From assembly GCA_003151275.1 (NCBI GenBank), contig PLXC01000042.1, forward strand, positions 21,481 to 85,480: DNA of 64,000 nucleotides, read 5' to 3'. This document shows positions 51,883 to 61,386 of this stretch, in pieces (the stretch's first letter is position 1; each line of letters begins with the position of its first letter). The translations under genes were made by a program, and so were the position numbers. Source of the DNA: Candidatus Melainabacteria bacterium. GTDB taxonomy: Bacteria; Cyanobacteriota; Vampirovibrionia; Obscuribacterales; Obscuribacteraceae. Below the pieces are notes generated by a model, which was not told the DNA's origin, searched no databases, and saw only the letters and a list, made by a program, of their open reading frames with translations.

Positions 51883-52638
51883 ATGTCTAGCACACCGAAA
51901 GAAGGAATATTCTGGGAGATTCACAGTGGATTGCCTCGTGAAGGTCCAGGCGACAATGCGTCAACGAGCAAAGCTTTTTCGATGCTCACTGATTTGCCCG
52001 ATTCACCGTTTGTTTTGGATATTGCATGTGGTCCAGGAATGCAAACAATGGAGTTGGCACGACTGTGCAATGGTGACATCGTTGCTCTAGACACGCACCA
52101 AGAATTTTTAGACGAATTGGATCGACGCGCTGCTGCTGCGAATGTTGAAGATCGAGTCACCACGGTTAATGCCTCGATGTTTGAATTGCCCTTTGATGAA
52201 GACAGTTTCGACTTGATCTGGAGCGAAGGAGCGATTTACATATTGGGTTTTGAGGAGGGATTGACGCAGTGGAAATCTTTGCTTAAAAACAAAGGTTACC
52301 TGGCGGTGACAAATGCTTGTTATCTTAAGTCGGAAATACCCGATGAGGTGCGCAAGTTGTGGGAGGGCGACTATCCTGAGATTACATCAATCGAAAATAG
52401 TCTGGAAGCGATCACGCGTAGCGGTTACAAATACGTCGACCATTTTGTACTGCCACCATCGGCATGGATGGAGGATTATTACATACCGAAGGAAGAGCGC
52501 ATTCGAACGCTGAGGACGAAATATGCTGGCAACGAAGGTGTTTTGGGAGAACTCGATGAGAGCCAGTCAGAAGTGGATATGTACAGAAAATATTCTGATT
52601 ATTATGGATACGTCTTCTTCGTCATGCAGTCAGCGTGA
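51883..52638 (+). CDS. Class I SAM-dependent methyltransferase
   Basis: 251 residues, ATG start. Motif I is VLDIACGPGMQT (SAM-binding Gly loop), an acidic end of strand 2 is in DIVALDTHQEF, motif II/III lies around PFDEDSFDLIWSEGAIYILG, and LLKNKGYLAVTNACYL follows. The fold is the methyltransferase 11/25 type acting on small molecules. The acceptor is unknown. It begins 5 bases after the kinase stop, so the two are probably one transcript, a pairing not obviously explained. Confidence 0.88.
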   Translation: MSSTPKEGIFWEIHSGLPREGPGDNASTSKAFSMLTDLPDSPFVLDIACGPGMQTMELARLCNGDIVALDTHQEFLDELDRRAAAANVEDRVTTVNASMFELPFDEDSFDLIWSEGAIYILGFEEGLTQWKSLLKNKGYLAVTNACYLKSEIPDEVRKLWEGDYPEITSIENSLEAITRSGYKYVDHFVLPPSAWMEDYYIPKEERIRTLRTKYAGNEGVLGELDESQSEVDMYRKYSDYYGYVFFVMQSA

Positions 52639-52646
52639 ATTTTAGT

Positions 52647-53132
52647 TCAATAATTTGTTGAACCAAGCCGCTCGGTCGATTTCCTCATGAACGTGTACGA
52701 TACGTGCAGTTTGCAGCCAGCCGCGCCTTCATTGTCGCAATAAATACTGCAGCTGTTTCCTGTGCGTGGATTGGTGCCCAAGATCGCTTTGCTGGTCGAG
52801 CCATCCAAATCCCATTTGTACATATTTAGAGCAGTGCGATACCAATCAATGATTCGCGCTGGATCATCCTTGGCTTGATAGATAAAAGCGTAAGTCTGTT
52901 CGACTTGATCGTTGGCGGGATATGAAAGCCCTCGTTCAAGTTTTACCTGCCCCGTAAAGTCAGGCAGGTCGGGTAGGTCGACCTTACTTGTTAGCGCTTT
53001 TGGCTCTGAGATATTTAGGTTCGGCAGTTCAGGATTGTGCTGTAACGATCTCTTTTGCTCTGCACTCACAGATGGTGTGCTCAACATGATGCCTGTGATT
53101 ATGGTGCTCAGGAGGAGAAATTTGCCTTTCAT
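52647..53132 (-). CDS. Secreted hypothetical protein, 161 residues
   Basis: Start ATG 53132 with AAGGAA six bases upstream; the longer open frame to 53312 overlaps the upstream gene and looks spurious. Signal peptide about 1-24 (STPSVSAEQ). The mature domain has AFIYQAKDDPARIIDWYRTALNMYKW, a pattern like small domains that follow a helix-turn with a WY pair. It also has three cysteines (NSCSIYCDNEGAAGCKLHV), with possible disulfides. Function unknown. It lies downstream of the TadG-like gene on the same strand. Confidence 0.7.
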   Translation of the reverse strand: MKGKFLLLSTIITGIMLSTPSVSAEQKRSLQHNPELPNLNISEPKALTSKVDLPDLPDFTGQVKLERGLSYPANDQVEQTYAFIYQAKDDPARIIDWYRTALNMYKWDLDGSTSKAILGTNPRTGNSCSIYCDNEGAAGCKLHVSYTFMRKSTERLGSTNY

Positions 53133-53205
53133 TTTTTGTTCCTTGTATAGCTGTGAATAAGCTGTGCAGTGTTCGTGCGACCGAGCCGTGTAGTGCCCAA
53201 GAGCC

Positions 53206-55542
53206 TTAATTGGGAATACTGAAATACAACTCGTTGCCACCATTGCTTGCTTGCAATGCGTTATCGTAATGCAGCTCACCAAGCAAGTTTCCAAAACCCG
53301 ATGAAGGAACAAAGACTGCTGCTTCGGTGGCGGTTACGGATGTCGCTGCAGAGTTCAAAACTTTCTTGGAACCGGCTGCAGTCGGTGGTGCATTCAAGTA
53401 GCCACCTGCTGAAATCGCCTTGTATGGAACCTGGTGATAGTTCATATCACCTCTTGGTGCGGTTGCTGATCCATCCTTTTGCGTGTCAATCAACGATAGC
53501 CCAATGTCATACGGTGCGGTGCCATAGCTGACCAGGGCATTGCTGCCATCAGCTTTGAGCGATGAATCATCGTAGTGCAGTTCCTTGTCCATCACCAAGT
53601 TGTTGCCTGAACGATCAGCATGAAGGTAAAGTGTTTGACCCAAGGCGATTGGTGCGCTATTCAATGCTGCGATCACAGCGGCTTCGTTGAACTTTGGATT
53701 TATTTGACGCGTTCTTTGTCCGATCGTCTTGATGAAACCCACATACGCAGCTTGTTCTTGATTGATGACGTGACTTGGTTCGTTAACTGCGTTGATTCCT
53801 TCTATCAAGCTTAGAGGGGTGCCCACTTGTTCAAACTGAGCATGAGCTGGAGGAGATGAATAGTGAATGAGCGAAGCACTGCCGCCTTTATAGTGTTTGA
53901 ACGCTTTCATTCCTGAGTGTTGAACGGGAAGAGAGATCGTGATTTTGGTATTGCCTGCAGCACGCAATTGCATGATCCGTGCTTTCAACCATTCGATGGC
54001 AGTGAAGCCATTATTGACGCCGATGCTGGCCAATACTGTTCCCAGGTTGAAGTTGCTTTCCATTACAGGAATCATGCCGTCTAGCCATGCAGGTTCGGAA
54101 CCGTTAAAATTTTCGTCGCTAATTTGATTGAACCCTTTGATGGTGATCAGATCTTTCAGCTTAGCCTTTTGGTTTAATCCAGATCCGATCCGGATCGTTT
54201 GTGAAGGTACGTTCGGATTCACTTTTAGTTGTTGTGGTGTTCCACCTGGAAACGTTCCTTTAGTTGGATCGAGATCCGGATTGTGCCCAAGACCATCGTT
54301 GCCAATTGACTTGTTGTAATTTGTCCAGACCGTCATTGCCGACAATCCACTGGAACCTATGGCAAACGGTGTTGTTTGTGGATTTCCAGAATTTGGAGAA
54401 GCAACTTGAACATAGCTGCTGCCAAAGACGAGAGCGGTGTTGAAGATATCTTTCGTGCCGTCATACATGACATTTTCTGCGAGTTGCTGATTGGCTTGCG
54501 ACATAGCTTGATTGAAGTCGCCTGGTACATTTCCGTTGGCATTGAATGGTGCATTCACAACGCGTATGTATCCAGCAGGGATCTCACCGACGTAGTATTT
54601 GCTCAACGAACCGACGACCGCGCAGGAGACTGTGTTCACAAAAGTTGATGAGCCCTTTTTGTTGTTAGCATTGCAATCGGCTCGGAATGCGTTCTGCGGT
54701 GTAGTTAGGTCGATAACTCCGGTGCTCGCTTTAAAGCGCGTCAGGTCTACTAGGTGAGTCCCGGTTATTGGCATTGTTGGCACCGCATATAGTGTCTCGG
54801 TACCTCCTAGCAATTTGATCGGTTCATAGCCTGCTACGAATTTGGTGGCAGTATATGTGGCTGGTAGTGTGCCACCATAGAGTTGCTTCACCACAGATTG
54901 CTCTGGTTTCAGTTGTGCATTTGGATTGGTCGGAACATTGGCTGCAAGGATATCGGGGTCAAACCAAATGTTTGACGATCCCCCTCTGTTCATGAACCCT
55001 GGTTCCAACTTCTTGGTCAATTTGATCTCGCTGTTGTCCAGCATGCGGATAGTATTGGCTCTTGTCAGTGCAAGGAAGGCACTGTCTACTGGTCCTTTTT
55101 GCGCAAATTCGTTCTGCAAATATCCGCCGACCGCCTTGACGGCACCGACAACATCTTTTGCATTATTGATTGCGGTCGTGTTTCCTTCAGCTTCGGCGTT
55201 GGCACAAACTAGCATTGCTTGAGCCACTAGCCTGTTGTATGTGATCAAGCTGATTGGCTTGTATTCAATCGGTTTCCCTGGCAGGTCTGGTTGATTGCCA
55301 GGTGGATCGCTTAGAGCGAAGAAGTCTTTTGCCGCAACCGGGAGTATATTGTTATTTGGCGCGATTGAAGGCGTAACTAGCGCCTGTTTTGCAGCGTTCA
55401 TGACGCCGGCGTCTGAAGCGTTCCACAGTTCGCGTGTGCCGCCGATAACTCTGCTTAAAAAGAATGCGCACATGCCGATGGCAAGTAAACCAAACGCAAC
55501 TGCTGCTACCAGTGAGGTGACTGATCCGCTATCTCTTCTCAT
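53206..55542 (-). CDS. TadG-like membrane-anchored protein, large
   Basis: 778 residues. The N-terminus MRRDSGSVTSLVAAVAFGLL, a short basic segment and one helix (about 8-32), is like TadE/TadG pseudopilin-related proteins, where RxxGS precedes the helix. WNASDAGVMNAAKQAL follows, the usual spot for the Asp-Ala-x-x-x-A segment. The remaining 700 residues are an exported domain rich in Asn, Gly, Ser and Thr without motifs I recognise. TadG proteins anchor or assemble Flp-type pili. No other tad gene is seen here, so the role is uncertain. It probably shares a transcript with the thioredoxin-CAP gene upstream. Confidence 0.68.
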   Translation of the reverse strand: MRRDSGSVTSLVAAVAFGLLAIGMCAFFLSRVIGGTRELWNASDAGVMNAAKQALVTPSIAPNNNILPVAAKDFFALSDPPGNQPDLPGKPIEYKPISLITYNRLVAQAMLVCANAEAEGNTTAINNAKDVVGAVKAVGGYLQNEFAQKGPVDSAFLALTRANTIRMLDNSEIKLTKKLEPGFMNRGGSSNIWFDPDILAANVPTNPNAQLKPEQSVVKQLYGGTLPATYTATKFVAGYEPIKLLGGTETLYAVPTMPITGTHLVDLTRFKASTGVIDLTTPQNAFRADCNANNKKGSSTFVNTVSCAVVGSLSKYYVGEIPAGYIRVVNAPFNANGNVPGDFNQAMSQANQQLAENVMYDGTKDIFNTALVFGSSYVQVASPNSGNPQTTPFAIGSSGLSAMTVWTNYNKSIGNDGLGHNPDLDPTKGTFPGGTPQQLKVNPNVPSQTIRIGSGLNQKAKLKDLITIKGFNQISDENFNGSEPAWLDGMIPVMESNFNLGTVLASIGVNNGFTAIEWLKARIMQLRAAGNTKITISLPVQHSGMKAFKHYKGGSASLIHYSSPPAHAQFEQVGTPLSLIEGINAVNEPSHVINQEQAAYVGFIKTIGQRTRQINPKFNEAAVIAALNSAPIALGQTLYLHADRSGNNLVMDKELHYDDSSLKADGSNALVSYGTAPYDIGLSLIDTQKDGSATAPRGDMNYHQVPYKAISAGGYLNAPPTAAGSKKVLNSAATSVTATEAAVFVPSSGFGNLLGELHYDNALQASNGGNELYFSIPN

Positions 55543-55626
55543 GTTCTTATTTCCGCCAAGGTCAGGGGTGAAACCGATTTGATTCCACCAATTTACTTGC
55601 CAATTGTGGCCAAAGTGTCTCCTACC

Positions 55627-57381
55627 CTATGTGCGCTCTCGCCCCAGCTCCGGGTCAGTGGTTAGGTTGAAGGTAGCTTTGCCCCTGCGGATTGAAACAG
55701 CGGCGATATTACCTTGACCGAGAATTGCATCTCTATGTCCCTTCGAATTCATCCACATTTGCACCAGCGTTTCAGGCGTGAAACTTCCCGTAGCGGCGTT
55801 CTCACGCCAACCTTGCAAACCCACCTGTTTCATTCTTTGGGCAACGTTTTGCCACCCAGGCGTGTTTTCGTTGTGAGTCATGCCATGAGAAATTTGATAA
55901 TCTGTGTGGCGGCTCGCAATAATCTGTAATCGTGGATCTTGAATGACATCAGGAAGTCTGTGTCTGCGGCGTTCTTTGTTGATCAACTCTAAGGTTCTTT
56001 GTTCGTCGGAACTTGGATTGAAGGCTTGCTCTTTTTCGCGAGTCGACAGGTGTGTCAATCTCGCAAGATTGTCTTTGATTCTTTCAAGACGAGCTCCCAG
56101 ATTTCTTGGTCTACCCTCGTCAAGGTTGGAAGATTCGCGCTCTTCTTCCAGTCTGTCGGGATTTGGAGGAGAAGGTCTTGGGACATCTCTAGTCTCGTTC
56201 TGTCGACGCTGACCGACCAATCCATCCAATTTAGATGTGTAGAACCCAGCTTCGTGGAAGCCAACATCATTGCTAACCAGCCTACCCTGGTCAAAGATGA
56301 ATACAGCGGGAACACTGCGTACTCCTAACTGCTGTGCAAGAGCGGGATTTTGTTCCAAGTTGGCCGCGTTGATTCTGTAAACGGTTGCCTGTCCGCGGTA
56401 TTGATTCGCCACGCCATCCAAAACCGGAGCTAATTGGTTGCATGGCCCACAGCCAATCCCGTAAACATCGAGAATCACTGGCCTGTCTGAGTTTCGCACG
56501 AGTCTGTCAAAATCTCTCGGATTCAATTCCACGACTTTACCGTCGTTTGGACGTGCATCAAGCGGACGGTTGGTTGTCTCACGTTCTACTTTAGGGGGAA
56601 CCGGTGGCGTTGGTCGGTCATTGGTTTCCGGTCTCGTATTCGGTGGCGTTGGACTGTCAGTGCCCTCTATTCGCGGGTGCCGATATGGGTTCGGACGTTC
56701 AGGAAGATTCAGTTGTTCTCGCAAAGTACGCCTGCGTCTGGAGGAGCCAGGACCGGAATGGTCGTCCTCAAATTCGCGATGGGGCGGCACTTGAACCTCG
56801 CGGTCAACAGGTCCAGGCAGTGGCGGTGGTGGCACTTCACGGATCAATAGACCAGGTAGTGGAGGTGGTGGCACTTCACGATTGACTGGACCGGGTAGTG
56901 GAAGTGGTGGCACCTGTCGGTCGCTGTTGTATTGATAGAGATCGCGAGAGGGAGCCTGCAATTCGGTGGGCGGGCGGTTAGGCATCGGAACTGGGGGAGC
57001 CGATTCTCTAAGCGATTCTGTAAGTGTTAATGGTGGCAAATTGAGCAAATTTGGCGGAGGTGACAGAGAAACGCGATCGTTGTTCTGATACAGATCTGTT
57101 GACGGAGGAAGTGGTACCAATTCTCCGATTCTAGGACGTTCTCTCAGTGGTGTCATGTCGACTGGCTTTTTGGTTGGCTCATCGGCAGGCGGCGCCGCAG
57201 GGGGTATGTCATTCCGACCAGCCAGATTTGGTAAATTTGGATTGACGTCCGATCTTTGACTCTTCAAATCTGAATATTGGCGGCGCGGATCTTCCGGTAC
57301 ACATGAGTTTTGTTCGGAAGTGCCTCCACCTTGCTCATTCAAGCAATTGGAACGTTCCGCTCTTCTATGAAAAATGCCCAT
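55627..57381 (-). CDS. Thioredoxin-CAP domain fusion with a proline-rich N-terminus
   Basis: About 584 residues from ATG 57381 (CGGAAACAA upstream); GTG 57393 is an alternative. Residues 20-270 are Pro/Arg-rich and disordered, with three copies of an REVPPPPLPG-type repeat. A thioredoxin domain (about 285-385) follows with VYGIGCGPCNQLAP (active-site CGPC), VYRINAANLEQNPALAQQLGVRSVPAVFIF and cis-Pro in SVPA. A charged linker leads to a C-terminal CAP/SCP domain (about 455-580) with LINKERRRHRLPDV, ASRHTDYQISHGMTHN and WMNSKGHRDAILG. No clear signal peptide is seen, which is odd for a CAP protein. Role unknown. Confidence 0.87.
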   Translation of the reverse strand: MGIFHRRAERSNCLNEQGGGTSEQNSCVPEDPRRQYSDLKSQRSDVNPNLPNLAGRNDIPPAAPPADEPTKKPVDMTPLRERPRIGELVPLPPSTDLYQNNDRVSLSPPPNLLNLPPLTLTESLRESAPPVPMPNRPPTELQAPSRDLYQYNSDRQVPPLPLPGPVNREVPPPPLPGLLIREVPPPPLPGPVDREVQVPPHREFEDDHSGPGSSRRRRTLREQLNLPERPNPYRHPRIEGTDSPTPPNTRPETNDRPTPPVPPKVERETTNRPLDARPNDGKVVELNPRDFDRLVRNSDRPVILDVYGIGCGPCNQLAPVLDGVANQYRGQATVYRINAANLEQNPALAQQLGVRSVPAVFIFDQGRLVSNDVGFHEAGFYTSKLDGLVGQRRQNETRDVPRPSPPNPDRLEEERESSNLDEGRPRNLGARLERIKDNLARLTHLSTREKEQAFNPSSDEQRTLELINKERRRHRLPDVIQDPRLQIIASRHTDYQISHGMTHNENTPGWQNVAQRMKQVGLQGWRENAATGSFTPETLVQMWMNSKGHRDAILGQGNIAAVSIRRGKATFNLTTDPELGRERT

Positions 57382-57956
57382 TTGTTTCCGCACTCCGTTG
57401 CTTAGAACCCGAGCTCAGGCATCTTATCGCTCAAATGTAGCCAAAGTGTGCCTTAATTCCCACGACTCGAACGGTTCCCCTGTGAGCAGTATGGACAGGC
57501 GCTCTTCAGCGGCAAATTTTGTAGAAATTGAGCACGTTTCTTTTGTCGGCTTAGACAGCGAGTAGTTGTGCCACCATGGATAGTGGCAGCATTAAATCAA
57601 TGCGCTTGGCGTACGATCTCTCTCAGTCCTGGACGCATTTCACGAAATTGCGAAATTGTCCTGCTAGTTTATTCTCGGGAGCAATTCACCGGGGTATCCC
57701 CTGACAACTCTCTCCTCAGATGTTTTTACATGTTTGTGAAGGGTCGATTGGCGCAGCTTCTCCAGGTTCCACATTAACTCTGGAGCAATATATGCTTTCT
57801 AGCATCCCTCACCTAAGTGGTAACTGGATCGCTGGATTACAATTGGTTTCGAGTCAGCTATTCTATAGACTCGAAGTAAAAACGCCTTATCGAATTTGCC
57901 ACCGATGCCGCGTCAGACTAAATCTAGGCAGATTCAACATACTTTAAAGGTCAATT
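57382..57956. other. Intergenic region, about 570 bases
   Basis: No convincing gene. One small inverted repeat, TGCCAC...GTGGCA, lies near 57575-57592. It separates the divergent thioredoxin-CAP gene and small plus-strand genes, so it should contain promoters for both. Confidence 0.4.
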
Positions 57957-58247
57957 ATGAGCAGTTTCAACAACGTTAACGGCAACGCAAGTCGATTTCC
58001 CTTTCCGGTTGATTCGGAATCAATCCACTTGAGAACAGGCTCGGATATGCCTTCATCGAAGTCCGCTCGCACGGCTGCTGCCAAACCAAATTGGTCCAAT
58101 TTGTTATTCGCAGCCAAGGTTGCATACAGCAAGGGATATAAATCTGATGCATTGCGGCTATACAAAGAGGGTTTGACTGCGGCGAGCCAATCTATGGACA
58201 AACGTGACGAACTGATTGAGTTCCTGACAGTGAATGTCTGGAGCTAA
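57957..58247 (+). CDS. Small protein with a TPR/MIT-like helical hairpin
   Basis: 96 residues, ATG preceded by AAAGGTC. A polar, probably disordered N-terminus is followed by helices (NLLFAAKVAYSKGYKSDALRLYKEGLTAA) that resemble a single TPR or MIT-like hairpin. No signal peptide. It lies 35 bases upstream of another small gene on the same strand. Function unknown. Confidence 0.6.
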   Translation: MSSFNNVNGNASRFPFPVDSESIHLRTGSDMPSSKSARTAAAKPNWSNLLFAAKVAYSKGYKSDALRLYKEGLTAASQSMDKRDELIEFLTVNVWS

Positions 58248-58282
58248 ACAATTTCTGTGCATTCAGACTAGAAGAGAAAAAG

Positions 58283-58552
58283 ATGACTCCGGAAGTAGCG
58301 AAAGATTTTTTATTCAAATCGACTGAAAATAGTGAGCGGATTGAAAGAGCTTGTTCGAACGATTTTGTGTTCGCAAATGGTGAGGAGTTTAGCGATCCTG
58401 TGTTTCTGCAGGCACTCGAAGACCTTTTAAAAGACGGGCACATCGTGCAAATTCCTACACCTGGTCAATCACGCACTACAGTCAGTTATAGGCGTGCGAC
58501 TGACGAAGAATTGTCCTATTTTCACCATACGGTGTGGCCTGTTCAAACCTGA
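58283..58552 (+). CDS. Small hypothetical protein
   Basis: 89 residues, ATG with GAAGAG upstream. The middle (DPVFLQALEDLLKDGHIVQIPTPGQSRTTVSYRRAT) looks like the recognition helix and wing of a winged-helix fold, but this is a guess from the pattern. Probably cotranscribed with the 96-residue gene. Confidence 0.58.
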   Translation: MTPEVAKDFLFKSTENSERIERACSNDFVFANGEEFSDPVFLQALEDLLKDGHIVQIPTPGQSRTTVSYRRATDEELSYFHHTVWPVQT

Positions 58553-58593
58553 GATTGCCACGGTAGGTACCAGCATCGAGTCGGCATTTCTGA

Positions 58594-59841
58594 TCAACTA
58601 CTAACTGATAAATTGTGTTCGGCTAAAACTTTAGTCAAAATAGTCACAGCCTCATCGACTTCGGATGGCTTGACTATTAGTGGCGGAAGAAGGCGCAACA
58701 CCGTATCACCGGCGCCAACAATAAGCATGCCGTTCTCGATACAGCTTTGAATAATCGGTTTAGCCAAGAATTCCAACTCTACGCCGACCATTAGACCTAG
58801 TCCACGAACTGCAATGATTCCAGTACCGCTGTCCTGCAACTTTTTCAGCGCTTCTCTTAGCCGTTGGCTAGTTTCTTCGACCGATCGCAAAAATTCTGAT
58901 TTTTCAATTTTGTTGACGCAATAAAGTGCCGCGGCACATGCAAGTGCGTTGCCACCGAATGTAGAACCATGATCTCCTGGTTGGAATGCGCAGGCGATTT
59001 TATTCTTTGCCAGAAGTGCTCCAATCGGAAACCCACCGCCAAGCCCCTTTGCCAGAGCGATGAGATCGGGCTCAACGCCGAAATTTTGATAAGCAAAAAA
59101 CTTGCCTGTACGCCCGACACCGCATTGAATTTCGTCAAATATCAAAACGATATTTTGCTCAGTACAATAATCACGCAATTGTTTGAGGAAATTGGCATCG
59201 ACAACGTGAATACCTCCTTCACCTTGAATTGGCTCGATGATCAACGCAGCAACCGACTTTGGATCGATTGACTTGACTGAATCAATGTCATTGAAAGTCA
59301 CTACCTGAAAGTCAGGAACAAGCGGGTGATAGCCTTGATGATATTTAGTCTGCGCTGTTGCGGATAAGGCTCCATAAGTTCTTCCGTGGAAGGAGTTGCT
59401 CATCGTCAAAATCGTTGTGCACTGATCTCCTTTCGTCTGTTTTCCGTACTTACGGCTTAGTTTTAATGCTGCTTCTATAGCCTCAGTGCCACTGTTGCAG
59501 AAAAATGCACGGTCGAATCCACCGTTTCGAATCAAGGCTTCTGCTAGCTTAATCGCCGGCGTATTCAAGTATAAGTTTGAGCAGTGGCTGAAAAGATTGA
59601 GCTGTTCAGTTATTGCTTCGACATAGCCTTCATCGCAATGACCCAATGAATTAACCGCAATTCCCGAGACGAAATCTAGATATTTTTTGCCATTGACGTC
59701 TTCAATGTATGTGCCTTTTCCTTTCTTAAACACGATCGGGTAAGAGGCATAGGTATTCATAAATACGCTTTTGCCCCGTTCCAGCCAGTCGTGCTGAGGA
59801 TCGGAACTAGTAAGGCGGTTGGTCTCAAGTTCTGATGTCAT
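58594..59841 (-). CDS. argD: Acetylornithine aminotransferase
   Basis: 415 residues, full length for class III PLP aminotransferases. N-terminal YPIVFKKGKGTYIEDVNGKKYLDFVSGIAVNSLGH, NSGTEAIEAALKLSRKYG (phosphate-binding), FHGRTYGALSATAQ, IEPIQGEGG, IFDEIQCGVGRTGKFFAYQ and the PLP Lys in LIALAKGLGGGFPIGA all fit. It converts N-acetylglutamate semialdehyde to N-acetylornithine in arginine synthesis, and many members also act in lysine synthesis. No other arg gene is nearby. A promoter with an overlapping palindrome lies upstream. Confidence 0.93.
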   Translation of the reverse strand: MTSELETNRLTSSDPQHDWLERGKSVFMNTYASYPIVFKKGKGTYIEDVNGKKYLDFVSGIAVNSLGHCDEGYVEAITEQLNLFSHCSNLYLNTPAIKLAEALIRNGGFDRAFFCNSGTEAIEAALKLSRKYGKQTKGDQCTTILTMSNSFHGRTYGALSATAQTKYHQGYHPLVPDFQVVTFNDIDSVKSIDPKSVAALIIEPIQGEGGIHVVDANFLKQLRDYCTEQNIVLIFDEIQCGVGRTGKFFAYQNFGVEPDLIALAKGLGGGFPIGALLAKNKIACAFQPGDHGSTFGGNALACAAALYCVNKIEKSEFLRSVEETSQRLREALKKLQDSGTGIIAVRGLGLMVGVELEFLAKPIIQSCIENGMLIVGAGDTVLRLLPPLIVKPSEVDEAVTILTKVLAEHNLSVSS

Positions 59842-60181
59842 AGTCTCTTCCTCAACACATTATTAGTTAGAAAAATTCCCATTTCTTGTATGTCTCCAAT
59901 TGGAGATTGACTATTCGTACAATGTCACGCCTGGCATGTCAATGAAACTTGGATGTTTCGGAACAAGTTGTGACCGGCAATGCGCTTTAACCTTGGAAAG
60001 CACTTAGTTTTTGTACTTCAAATAATCGCCTCAATCGTGCCTGCAATGGTATCGTATGTGGTGCTATCGTTTGGATCTGAGTCTCAATCAGAGTCTAGTG
60101 CCATATGAGACTTTTTTCATAGCTGTCCTACGGGGTGTTCTATTGGGCATAACGATCTTACCTCCCAATAAACCGGTCTAG
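59842..60181. other. Divergent intergenic region upstream of argD
   Basis: It contains the argD promoter and palindrome at 59893-59942 and should contain the promoter of the membrane protein gene at 60182. No small gene seen. Confidence 0.5.
59893..59942 (-). promoter_or_regulatory. Probable argD promoter with a palindromic operator
   Basis: On the minus strand TTGACA (59942-59937), a 17-base spacer and TACGAA (59919-59914) form a sigma70-like promoter. The perfect 14-base palindrome TCTCCAATTGGAGA (59893-59906) covers the expected start point, a typical repressor position. It does not match the ARG box. Confidence 0.45.
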
Positions 60182-61366
60182 ATGAAGTTATCCCGAAACC
60201 AATCTCAGTCTGAGCCTGTTTGGGCACGCTTCAAGGAAGCGCGGCCTCAAATTAAGGTGACTTGTTCCGACGATGAATCGGTCGGCTGCAACACGCTTTC
60301 TGGCAAATCCGTTGCAAAAGATCTCTGGCAGCTGTCTCAGCTGGTTGGAAATCCCGCAACCAAAGAGAGTGTTTGGATGAATGCCTGTATCGGTGCAGGG
60401 GGCAAATCCCTCGCTCCTCAACACACGTTGCATTCCAAAATTTGGTTGGTTTTCAAAACAAGTGCGGGTGCGGTCTTCGCCATGCTCACTTTGCTCTTGA
60501 ATTACAGCCTATCGATGTTTGTCGCTGCTCAGTCCGCTTGGTTTTTCAGGGGAGTTGATGTCGACAATTTCCTCCGAAGCCTGACCGGAGGGGATGGCAT
60601 GGGACTGCTGATCGCACTTTTGGCTGGGTTATGTTTCTGGGTCTCGTTGCTTGTTGAGCATGGGCCAACACGGATGTTCGTTTCCAGTGGTTCGACTCTG
60701 CTGGTCGCGTTAGCTCTGGTATTTGGTGGAACGACCTTAATCGGTATTGTTGGAGGTGTTGTTCTGAGCTTGCTGTGCATCGCACTGTTACTGGGCATTG
60801 CACACGTTGGACGCCTGTGCCGTGAGTCATTGCCGGCTAACTTCAATGCAGCCAAACTTGCTCAGTCTGGCATCGGCATGCTGATGCTCCCAGCATTCTT
60901 CATGGCTTGGGTGCTTCAGGTTGCGATGGCTGATGGCACGCAGCATTCAAGCAGCTATGCAAATGGAACCGAGAGTTCCCTAGGCATTTTTCTGGGAGTA
61001 TTCGCTTTTTGCTTGATTGGTCAAGGCTTTGCAATGGCGCGGGCATCAAAATCTACCTCGCGCGCTGCTTGTGCTTTTCTGGCGGTATGTGTGCAGACAC
61101 CGCTACTGTTCGGGTTATCCATTGCCACTCTCGTGGCGGCGGGGGCTGCTGCGGGTTCAAACATTGACTCGGCTTTTCCCGGCTTGCAAATGATGTTTTC
61201 CGATAGCCAAATTTCTAGTGCTTGGAAAATTCTTGGCGCAGACAAGGCCAGCTTTCTACTTTTGACTACTATGATCACATTGACTCTTGCAGCAATTGGT
61301 GGCTATTTAGGAGCTATAACCAATTCAACTCGATCTTTGAATGGAACCACTAAATCCCACATATGA
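60182..61366 (+). CDS. Polytopic membrane protein of unknown function
   Basis: 394 residues. A soluble N-terminal 85 residues are followed by about seven hydrophobic helices (for example VFAMLTLLLNYSLSMFV, LLIALLAGLCFWVSLLV, LLVALALVFGGTTLIGIVGG, FLLLTTMITLTLAAIGGYLG). No transporter signature recognised. It lies 20 bases upstream of the RDD gene and is probably cotranscribed. Confidence 0.72.
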   Translation: MKLSRNQSQSEPVWARFKEARPQIKVTCSDDESVGCNTLSGKSVAKDLWQLSQLVGNPATKESVWMNACIGAGGKSLAPQHTLHSKIWLVFKTSAGAVFAMLTLLLNYSLSMFVAAQSAWFFRGVDVDNFLRSLTGGDGMGLLIALLAGLCFWVSLLVEHGPTRMFVSSGSTLLVALALVFGGTTLIGIVGGVVLSLLCIALLLGIAHVGRLCRESLPANFNAAKLAQSGIGMLMLPAFFMAWVLQVAMADGTQHSSSYANGTESSLGIFLGVFAFCLIGQGFAMARASKSTSRAACAFLAVCVQTPLLFGLSIATLVAAGAAAGSNIDSAFPGLQMMFSDSQISSAWKILGADKASFLLLTTMITLTLAAIGGYLGAITNSTRSLNGTTKSHI

Positions 61367-61386
61367 TTTTGTTTCGGTAGTAGTTC

